8,578 nt of DNA from an uncultured bacterium (GTDB lineage: Bacteria > Actinomycetota > Aquicultoria > SKW223). Below are positions 1 to 5,589 of this stretch, piece by piece; positions within the stretch are counted from its first letter, which is position 1, and each line of letters starts with the position of its first letter. Where the stretch lies: NCBI GenBank assembly GCA_938042205.1, contig CALIRS010000197.1, positions 1 through 8,578 of the forward strand, in the 5' to 3' direction. A program made the translations under genes and the position numbers. The notes beneath the pieces are model-generated. The model saw only the letters and a list, made by a program, of their open reading frames with translations. It did no database searches and was not told the DNA's origin.

Positions 1-6
1 GAAATT

Positions 7-786
7 ATGGAAGCTCAATTTCAGGAAGTCTTAAAGGGTCTGGAAGAAGAGGGCGAGCTTCTCCAGAAAGATATTCTTAAGAAAGCAAACGAAGAAAGGA
101 AAGCTATCATAGAAGAAGCTACCAAGGAAGCCGCTCTTATCAAGAAAGAAGCTATTGAGAAGGAAACAGCAACTTTAAAATCTGAAGTAATGAAAATTTT
201 AAACGCTGCTCGTTTCGATCTAAACCGCGAGCTAATGAAAACAAAGGAAGACTTCTGCGATAAAGTTTTTTCAAGAGTCGAGCAAAGGCTAAAAGAAATC
301 AAAGGCACACCTGAATATCGTAAAATCATGAAATCACTTATTCTTGAAGCACTTGACCAGCTTCCCCTGGGATATGCGCAACGTATCCCAAATGAAGAAG
401 CAATAGCCGTCGAGGTTCTAAATAGACTTGGTATCGCCCGTAATCTCGGAGAAGAAGATCTCAAAAAAGCAGCTAAGAAAATGTCGGAAATGAGAAATGT
501 TCCTAAATTTCGAGATTTAATTCAGGAGATTCTGGAAAGCACTGCCAGGTCATCTTCCGGTAAAGTTATGGTTCGAGTGTCTCCAGAAGATGAAAAAATT
601 GTTAAAGAAATCCTTGATGAAGAGGGCGTAGTCTACACGCTTGAAGCAAATCTTGAGGCTATCGGAGGACTTGAACTTTCCACTATTGATGGGGCAATTA
701 CAGTAACAAATACTTTAGATTCCCGGCTTAAGAGAGCCAGGGAGGCACTCCGCAGTGAAGTAATAAACCTTCTCTTTGGTGAATAA
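7..786 (+). CDS. ntpE: V/A-type ATPase subunit E (peripheral stalk)
   Basis: This is the peripheral-stalk subunit of a rotary V/A-type ATPase; with its partner stalk subunit it forms the stator linking the A3B3 head to membrane subunit I. About the first 95 residues are a charged Lys/Glu/Ala-rich coiled coil, as expected for the stalk. The C-terminal part has the family's globular end, with GGLELSTIDG at about 220-229 and NTLDSRLKRA at about 235-244. At 259 residues it is longer than the roughly 190-200 usual for the family; the excess seems to be a helical insertion at about 120-180. The ATG at 7 fits a normal N-terminus, but only six bases precede it and they are open in frame, so an upstream start cannot be excluded. 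Subunit C follows without a gap. Family assignment is secure; direction of the enzyme (ATP synthesis or ion pumping) cannot be told. Confidence 0.9.
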   Translation: MEAQFQEVLKGLEEEGELLQKDILKKANEERKAIIEEATKEAALIKKEAIEKETATLKSEVMKILNAARFDLNRELMKTKEDFCDKVFSRVEQRLKEIKGTPEYRKIMKSLILEALDQLPLGYAQRIPNEEAIAVEVLNRLGIARNLGEEDLKKAAKKMSEMRNVPKFRDLIQEILESTARSSSGKVMVRVSPEDEKIVKEILDEEGVVYTLEANLEAIGGLELSTIDGAITVTNTLDSRLKRAREALRSEVINLLFGE

Positions 787-1875
787 ATGTCAATCGTTAC
801 CTATGGCTACTCAAATGCGCGAATACGGGCAATGAAAGGAGCCCTCCTCAGTGAGGGCTTCTTTAAATATCTTCTCAGTCTCGAGAAAATAGATGAAATA
901 ATCAATACTTTTGAGGGCACTCCATATGAAAAAGATATTGGCGAAGGAGTCCTCCTCTACAAGGGAGCAAAGGGAATCGAAGAAGGTCTTAAGAAAAACC
1001 TGATAAAAGATTTCAGAAAATTGCTTACCAGGGTAACCACCGGACAGGTTAGAGAAATGGTGAAGTTAATTTTAGGACGATGGGATATTCATAACCTGAA
1101 AACAATTGTTAGAGGAAAACATATTGGCGCTCCCCAGAAGGACATCCTCGAAAGCCTGATACCTGCCGGTATGATTGGAGAAGCAGCTTTAATTGAACTT
1201 TCCAAAAGAATTGACATTAAAGAGATAATAGATCTTCTGACTACCTGGGAAGTGCCATATGCGCTACCGCTGAGAAGAAACTATTTCCAGTATACAAAAG
1301 ACAGAGAAGTGGCAAATTTAGAGTTCTCACTTGATAGATTTTATTATGAAAATGCCATTCAAACTATTCGAGGTAACAGATTCGTGGAACTTCTAAGAAG
1401 AGACTGGAATCGGAAGGTTCTTTTAGAGCTTTTCAAAGTGGAAATTGATTTCATAAATATCATGACTGTTCTCAGACTTTCAAGAGAAGTTATTGAAGAA
1501 GAAACTATCGTTCAATATTTCATCGAGAATGGTAAACACATTAACAGAGATCTCTTTGTGAAAATTGCAAGGTTAAAAGCAACTGAAGACATTGTTGAAG
1601 CTTTAAAAGGCACACCCTATCATGCAGCCCTTAAGAAAGGGCTTCAGGAGTATTTCACTTCAGGTCTGGTATCTCCTATCCAGAGGCGTCTTGAAGAATT
1701 AATAGTCAGACGAAGCATAGAATTGTTTAAGGAATATCCTTTAAGTATCGCACCGGTTATCGCTTACATCTGGGCAAAATACAATGAAGTAGTTAATCTG
1801 AGAATCCTTGTCAGATGTAAATCAGTTAAAATGCCGGATGACAGAATCTGGAGTTCCCTTATCCTGATTTCTTAA
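787..1875 (+). CDS. ntpC: V/A-type ATPase subunit C (rotor socket, d-type)
   Basis: This is the funnel-shaped subunit (C, homologous to eukaryotic d) that sits on the membrane rotor ring and receives the D-F central shaft. The family is built of three similar helical parts, and all three are visible: WDIHNLKTIVRGK near residues 99-111, EIDFINIMTVLRL near 219-231, and KYNEVVNLRILVRCK near 331-345. GTPY also recurs at about 44 and 275. Length (362) and C-terminus are normal, so the gene looks intact. The ATG directly follows the ntpE stop (TAAATG), with only a weak GGTGA upstream, so translation is probably coupled to ntpE. In most V/A-ATPase operons F/G, A, B and D come next; here a pseudogene starts within about ten bases of the stop. 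Confidence 0.92.
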   Translation: MSIVTYGYSNARIRAMKGALLSEGFFKYLLSLEKIDEIINTFEGTPYEKDIGEGVLLYKGAKGIEEGLKKNLIKDFRKLLTRVTTGQVREMVKLILGRWDIHNLKTIVRGKHIGAPQKDILESLIPAGMIGEAALIELSKRIDIKEIIDLLTTWEVPYALPLRRNYFQYTKDREVANLEFSLDRFYYENAIQTIRGNRFVELLRRDWNRKVLLELFKVEIDFINIMTVLRLSREVIEEETIVQYFIENGKHINRDLFVKIARLKATEDIVEALKGTPYHAALKKGLQEYFTSGLVSPIQRRLEELIVRRSIELFKEYPLSIAPVIAYIWAKYNEVVNLRILVRCKSVKMPDDRIWSSLILIS

Positions 1876-1880
1876 ATATA

Positions 1881-2928
1881 AAGTTTAAAGATTTTACATT
1901 TGAAGCGGGTAATTCGAGCTTTGGATCGGGAGTTCTTTTCTTTCTGCTGATAACGATCCTTATGTTGAAATCTGGTCAATCTATGGAAACAGCCATGTAT
2001 TCTCAGATCAAGGTGCATACTCAGTAACCGTCAACGCACGGGTTAGGGCACGAATTACTCTTCAAACTCGATACCCTTTGTGACTGATAAGACAAGGCCT
2101 GAAACCAACCACACATTTTCAGGGACACCTGGCTATAACATTTGGTGGGTTTCAGATGTTACTGTTTATCTTAACTCTCCCGACCCTGTCTTTCATGTAG
2201 TATCGCTAGGAGTAGATAGAACCTTTTGAAGAATAAAGGTAGTTCATGGGAAAAATATAATGATGGTTTCACTCTTTCAGGTGAAGGCACAAGTGTGGTG
2301 GAATATTACCCGGTTGATGAGGCAGGAAATATTGAGGTTATGAATCTGAAGAAATTAGATTGATAAAACCTGGCTTGATGTAGTGGTGAATTCTCCTTCA
2401 TCCGGAACTTACCACTACGGTCAGGAAATTGAAATTGACTTTTACCATGAAGATGCTATTTCCGGTATTGCCACAAGCATGGCTTCACTTAGTGGAGTTG
2501 AGGTCGGGAAACGGGAAACTTGTTTTTCTCACAAATCCTGCCACTAACACCTTTATATTTTAGGCTAAAGACAACGCTGATAACATCAAAATAATAAATG
2601 CTACACTTACAGTCGATTTTTAAACCTGTAAGTGGATCCCATCTGTGCCAACCGCACATACATAGAATGCATGCAGATGTTTCTGATAAAGTTTACCATT
2701 CACGATTTCAACGGTGATGTCACCGATGATGATATAGCAACTGTTGAAGTTTCCCTCAATAGCAACCTTATTGCTCAGGGCACTGCTTACATCCAGTATG
2801 ACACCAACGGTTTGCCATTCTACCAGTTCAATGCAAAAACTTTTAAAAGACAGGCTGGAACATTGACCATTAAATCTACTTTAAATGATGGAGCAACAGT
2901 TATGGAGACTTCGGTAAAGTTACGATAA
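1881..2928 (+). pseudogene. Decayed C-terminal part of a secreted/surface Ig-repeat protein
   Basis: No intact gene spans this stretch, but protein remnants line up in series across changing frames. They are: 1884 on (frame 3), FKDFTFEAGNSSFGSG; 1943-2080 (frame 2), a PKD-like piece with NDPYVEIW and QGAYSVTV; 2083-2226 (frame 1), DKTRPETNHTFSGTPG and WWVSDVTVYL; 2238-2360 (frame 3), WEKYNDGFTLSGEGTSVVEY and DEAGNIE, typical of OmpL47-like repeats; 2359-2544 (frame 1), VVVNSPSSGTYHYGQEIEI, an Ig-like repeat; 2507-2620 (frame 2), its end AKDNADNIK behind an in-frame TAG at 2561; 2632-2928 (frame 1), IKFTIHDFNGDVTDDD to the natural stop, resembling the C-terminal PxKF-type domain. The N-terminal part and signal peptide are missing, and at least five frame changes or stops interrupt it. 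The 98-codon 3' open frame is the longest remnant, not an independent gene. The original protein was probably cell-surface or secreted; its role is unknown. Confidence 0.82.
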
Positions 2929-2948
2929 GAAGCCCGTTTCCTTATCTG

Positions 2949-2980
2949 AAGCCCTGCTCCTTAAGGAGCAGGGCTTTCTC
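2949..2980 (+). terminator. Rho-independent terminator after the pseudogene
   Basis: A perfect 28-bp palindrome at 2949-2976 folds into a 12-bp GC-rich stem (arm AAGCCCTGCTCC) with a TTAA loop. The sequence that follows is pyrimidine-rich (TCTCTATCCC) rather than a clean T-run. It lies 20 bases after the pseudogene stop and just upstream of the amt regulatory region, so it would insulate amt from ntpEC read-through. Confidence 0.8.
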
Positions 2981-2989
2981 TATCCCTTG

Positions 2990-3049
2990 TTAATAAAAAC
3001 GAAACTAAAACGAAATCAACTTTTAACTTTATTGTAATCGCATTGAAAT
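2990..3049 (+). promoter_or_regulatory. Six 11-bp-phased GlnR-like boxes upstream of amt
   Basis: Six pentamers fitting (G/T)(A/T)AA(C/T) start exactly 11 bp apart: TTAAT 2990, GAAAC 3001, GAAAT 3012, TTAAC 3023, GTAAT 3034 and GAAAT 3045. Direct repeats at one helical turn are the signature of OmpR/PhoB-fold regulators. The sequence resembles the actinobacterial GlnR box (gTnAC-n6-GaAAC repeated), and GlnR is known to control amtB-glnK and glnA. The pattern is directly visible; assignment to GlnR is inference, and no such regulator is in the window. The same arrangement stands before glnA. Confidence 0.65.
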
Positions 3050-3095
3050 CATTCCTTCTTATCATCGAATAAATACTTAATGATAAGGAGGAATG
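3050..3095 (+). repeat. Inverted repeat overlapping the amt -10 and Shine-Dalgarno
   Basis: CATTCCTTCTTATCAT (3050-3065) is complementary to ATGATAAGGAGGAATG (3080-3095) over 16 pairs, one being G-U, with a 14-nt loop. The right arm contains the whole amt Shine-Dalgarno AAGGAGG (3085-3091), which sits 8 nt before the ATG. If both arms are transcribed, the RBS would be sequestered. If the -10 at 3060-3065 is used, the left arm is not in the RNA and the dyad could act only in DNA or in a longer transcript. Confidence 0.65.
3060..3065 (+). promoter_or_regulatory. Likely -10 element of the amt-glnK promoter
   Basis: TATCAT differs from TATAAT at one base and begins 15 bp after the start of the last 11-bp box, leaving no separate -35. 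This suits an activator-dependent promoter in which the boxes replace the -35. The glnA promoter has TATCCT at the identical offset. A start of transcription near 3072 would leave a leader of about 28 nt. Confidence 0.5.
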
Positions 3096-3099
3096 TGAA

Positions 3100-4428
3100 A
3101 TGTCAACTATCAACTCGGGAGACACTGCATTTGTACTTGCCTGTGCGGCACTGGTAATGATTATGACTCCGGGACTGGCTCTTTTTTATGGAGGTCTGGT
3201 TCGAGGTAAGAATGTCCTGAACACCATTATGCAGTGTTTCATCATGCTGGGAATCGCCAGTGTTATTTGGGCTTTTATCGGATACTCCTTGGCATTTGCA
3301 CCAGACCGCTTTGCAGGACTCATCGGGGACCTCAATTACGTAGCTCTAAAAGGCGTTGGACAAGCTCCAAATGTAACTTATTCTTCCACTTTACCTCATC
3401 TCGTTTTCATGATTTTTCAGGCGATGTTTGCAATCATTACCCCGGCACTTATCACCGGCGCCATCGTTGAGCGTATGAAGTTTATTTCATTTGTACTTTT
3501 CATATCAATGTGGATTATCCTTGTCTATGCACCTTTAGCCCACTGGATCTGGGGAGAAGGTGGCTGGATTCGCGAGCTGGGAGCACTCGATTTTGCTGGA
3601 GGAACAGTGGTTCATATTAACTCAGCAGCCGCTGCCCTGGCAGCAGCCATTTTTGTCGGCAGAAGAAAAGGGTTTTTGAAAGAATCATTTCACCCTCACA
3701 ACATTCCGATGACAGTCATCGGTGCTGGAATCCTCTGGTTTGGCTGGTTCGGTTTCAACGCTGGAAGCGCACTTTCCGCAAATGGGCTGGCAGCATCAGC
3801 TTTTGTCACTACCCACCTGGCGGCTGGCTCAGCAGCTATCAGCTGGATCTTTATTGAAAAGCTAAAAACCGGTAAACCAACTACCCTTGGAGCAGCTTCA
3901 GGAGCTATTGCCGGTCTGGTAGCCATTACTCCAGCTTCTGGTTTTGTTGGACCCATTGCGGCAATCGTTATCGGAACAGCTGCTGGCATATTATGTTACC
4001 TGGCACTTTCACTTAAATTCTCCTTCAAGTTCGATGATTCGTTAGATGTTATCGCTATTCATGGTGTTGGTGGAATTCTTGGAGCCATTCTTACAGGAGT
4101 ATTCGCTTCTACCAAGATAAATGAAGCTGGAGCGAATGGTCTCTTATTCGGAAACCCCTTTTTAATCGTAGCACAGGGAGTAGCCGTAGCAGCTACCATT
4201 GGATTTTCCTTTGTAATTTCATTTATTATTCTTTATATTATTCACTCCTTCATTGGTCTTCGAGTTGGTGAAGACGAAGAAGTCAGTGGCCTTGACTTCA
4301 GTCAGCACAATGAAACTGCATACCTTTTCGAAGGATTACATGAAAGTGAACCGGAAATTCTTACGTCAGAAAAAGAATTCAGAGAAGAATCGAAAATTAC
4401 TTTTAAAACCAGTCCGAGAAACGGTTAG
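3100..4428 (+). CDS. amt: Ammonium transporter Amt
   Basis: This integral-membrane ammonium channel/transporter brings in NH3/NH4+ for assimilation by glutamine synthetase. It has 442 residues and the about 11 hydrophobic segments of the family, with no obvious cleaved signal peptide. Family landmarks are PGLALFYGGLVRGKNVLN (24-41), Phe107 and Asp164 at the recruitment region, the paired pore histidines His172 (VVHINS) and His321 (AIHGVGG), and WFGWFGFNAGS (213-223). The cytosolic tail GLRVGEDEEVSGLDFSQHNE (386-405) is the segment that contacts P-II proteins, with HNETAY where HGE-AY is usual, followed by an extra charged stretch of about 30 residues. A strong AAGGAGG lies 8 nt before the ATG. 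glnK follows at once, its Shine-Dalgarno overlapping the amt stop, so the two form a coupled pair regulated by the phased boxes upstream. Confidence 0.97.
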   Translation: MSTINSGDTAFVLACAALVMIMTPGLALFYGGLVRGKNVLNTIMQCFIMLGIASVIWAFIGYSLAFAPDRFAGLIGDLNYVALKGVGQAPNVTYSSTLPHLVFMIFQAMFAIITPALITGAIVERMKFISFVLFISMWIILVYAPLAHWIWGEGGWIRELGALDFAGGTVVHINSAAAALAAAIFVGRRKGFLKESFHPHNIPMTVIGAGILWFGWFGFNAGSALSANGLAASAFVTTHLAAGSAAISWIFIEKLKTGKPTTLGAASGAIAGLVAITPASGFVGPIAAIVIGTAAGILCYLALSLKFSFKFDDSLDVIAIHGVGGILGAILTGVFASTKINEAGANGLLFGNPFLIVAQGVAVAATIGFSFVISFIILYIIHSFIGLRVGEDEEVSGLDFSQHNETAYLFEGLHESEPEILTSEKEFREESKITFKTSPRNG

Positions 4429-4443
4429 GAGGTGTCTCAATTG
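4427..4443 (+). promoter_or_regulatory. RBS deciding a TTG start for glnK
   Basis: AGGAGG at 4427-4432 overlaps the amt TAG stop and stands 8 nt before TTG at 4441. The in-frame GTG at 4432 lies inside this Shine-Dalgarno and could not be served by it. Starting at TTG gives MKKIEAIIRP, the standard P-II N-terminus. Confidence 0.85.
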
Positions 4444-4779
4444 AAAAAAATTGAAGCAATAATTAGACCTTCAAAATTAAACGAAGTCAAAGATGCACTC
4501 TCTGATATTGGAATTAAAGGCATAACAGTATCCACTGTACAGGGTTTTGGGCGCCAAAAGGGTCATACAGAAGTTTATCGCGCAGTCCAGTACAAAGCAG
4601 AATTCGTGCCTAAAATCAAGCTCGAAATCATTGTCGGCGATGAAGTGGCAGACCAGATTGTCGAAGTAATTCTAAATACCGCTCGTACAAATAATATCGG
4701 TGACGGCAAGATATTTATTCTGCCTATCGAAGAAATCATCAGAATCAGGACAGGCGAAAGGGGGCCCGGAGCAATCTAA
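4441..4779 (+). CDS. glnK: Nitrogen regulatory P-II protein (GlnK/GlnB)
   Basis: This is a trimeric cytosolic signal protein that binds ATP/ADP and 2-oxoglutarate and, next to amt, most likely docks on Amt to close it when nitrogen is plentiful. From the TTG at 4441 it is 112 residues, the canonical P-II length. The T-loop (about 37-55, GRQKGHTEVYRAVQYKAEF) keeps Tyr51, the residue uridylylated or adenylylated in many relatives, and Lys58 follows. The C-terminal P-II signature is present as TARTNNIGDGKIFILPIEE (about 82-100), followed by IRTGERG. Its position in an amt-glnK pair favours the GlnK name, although sequence alone does not separate GlnK from GlnB. No uridylyl- or adenylyltransferase gene is in the window, so modification of Tyr51 is unproven. 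Confidence 0.96.
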   Translation: MKKIEAIIRPSKLNEVKDALSDIGIKGITVSTVQGFGRQKGHTEVYRAVQYKAEFVPKIKLEIIVGDEVADQIVEVILNTARTNNIGDGKIFILPIEEIIRIRTGERGPGAI

Positions 4780-4802
4780 TAACAGTGATAACGGTGTAGC
4801 GG

Positions 4803-4926
4803 ATGTCAGGTCTTGAACTTCGACTTTCATGAATGCATAAATAAAGATAAAAAATGAAAATTCGCACTTGCTATCATATTCCTGAGCTGCAGAATTCACA
4901 ATTCAAGACCTGACCCCTTTTCTTTT
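4803..4926. repeat. Palindrome-ended repeat element, possible terminator
   Basis: GTCAGGTCTTGAA (4805-4817) and its exact complement TTCAAGACCTGAC (4902-4914) bound an AT-rich core of 84 bases. The right end (4896-4917) recurs inverted at 7067-7088 with 21 of 22 bases identical, so this is a dispersed repeat of a REP or MITE-like kind. From memory, related termini occur beside IS200/RAYT-type elements; this is not verified. On the + strand the right arm runs into a T-rich tract (4918-4928), so it may also end the amt-glnK transcript. No open frame in the core looks like a gene. Confidence 0.65.
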
Positions 4927-4988
4927 TTATTTTTCTTTTTTGTTTTTCTTTTTTGTTTTTCTTTTTTGTTTTTCTTTTTTGTTTTTTC
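4922..4988. repeat. 13-bp T-rich tandem repeat (microsatellite)
   Basis: The unit GTTTTTCTTTTTT begins at 4942, 4955 and 4968. A variant copy starts with A at 4929, and diverged partial copies lie at 4981 and before 4929. The repeat forms the 3' end of the ANTAR regulator gene on the opposite strand. As 13 is not divisible by three, each copy is read in a different frame. The TAA stop at 4927-4929 is created by the single variant base at 4929. Confidence 0.9.
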
Positions 4989-5589
4989 TTTGATGGTTTT
5001 TGTTGTTTTCTCTGGCTGTATCTTTGATGATTGTTTCAGCAACTTCTTTTAATGACAGTCTTCTATCCATACTGAACTTCTGAAGCAGCCTGAACACTTC
5101 TGGCTCACTTAGACCCAGCTCTTTCATAAGTATTCCTTTCGCTCTTTCCACTAGTTTTCGGGTTTCAAGTCTTTCTTTAAGATCTGTTACCTGTCGTTCA
5201 AGCTCTTTCATTTCTTCAAAACGACTCCTGGCAATTTCAATAGCCGGTAAAAGATCTGAACTATCAAAGGGCTTTACAATATATGCCATTGCCCCGGCTT
5301 TAACCGCTTCCTCCACCAGAGATTTCTGGCTATAAGCGGTAAGAATAATCGCCGGGCAAATATTTTCTTTAGATAATACCCTGGCTACCTTTATACCATC
5401 CATCCCTGGCATCTTAATATCCAGGATTGCCAGGTCTGGTTTCTCCATTCGTGCCAGTTCAAGTGCTTTAATTCCGTCTGAAGCTTCAGCAACCACCTTA
5501 AAACCAATTTCTTCAAGCATCTCTTTTAAATCAAGTTTGATAATCGCTTCATCTTCGGCAATAAGGACTTTTATAACCTCTTTACTCAA
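4927..5589 (-). CDS. pdtaR: PdtaR-like response regulator with ANTAR RNA-binding domain
   Basis: This is a two-component response regulator whose output domain binds RNA rather than DNA; ANTAR proteins of this type prevent transcription termination by binding paired hairpins in leader RNAs. The receiver domain (about 5-120) has Glu12/Asp13, phospho-acceptor Asp57 (LAILDIKMPGMDG), Thr84 and Lys106. A helical linker leads to the ANTAR domain (about 135-190), with LETRKLVERAKGILM and LSLKEVAETII. Similarity to Mycobacterium PdtaR (Rv1626), including ERLETRKLVERAKG, is clear from memory. The start is TTG at 5589, placed by GGAGG (5596-5600) 6 nt upstream; it overlaps the kinase gene by 8 bases, so translation is coupled. 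The last 20 or so residues are a Lys-rich tail encoded by the 13-bp repeat, beyond the usual family end. Its RNA targets are not evident in this window. Confidence 0.92.
   Translation of the reverse strand: MSKEVIKVLIAEDEAIIKLDLKEMLEEIGFKVVAEASDGIKALELARMEKPDLAILDIKMPGMDGIKVARVLSKENICPAIILTAYSQKSLVEEAVKAGAMAYIVKPFDSSDLLPAIEIARSRFEEMKELERQVTDLKERLETRKLVERAKGILMKELGLSEPEVFRLLQKFSMDRRLSLKEVAETIIKDTARENNKNHQRKNKKEKQKRKTKKKNKKEK

Noticed and set aside
21..464. Antisense open frame of 147 codons inside ntpE
   Set aside because: It is Ser/Arg-rich composition reflecting the Lys/Glu-rich coiled coil on the other strand, with no recognisable family; the sense gene is secure.
2632..2928. A separate small gene of 98 codons
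   Set aside because: Its GTG has no ribosome binding site, and its sequence continues the domain series of the upstream fragments, so it is the 3' end of the pseudogene.
2980..3099. Sigma-54 promoter for amt
   Set aside because: No TGGCAC-N5-TTGC-like element is present on the + strand here or upstream of glnA.
4432..4440. GTG at 4432 as the glnK start
   Set aside because: It lies within the Shine-Dalgarno and adds three residues before the normal P-II N-terminus.
4803..4917. CRISPR repeat or small mobile gene in the glnK-pdtaR gap
   Set aside because: There is only one pair of inverted ends, no spacer-repeat series, and no coding potential in the AT-rich core.
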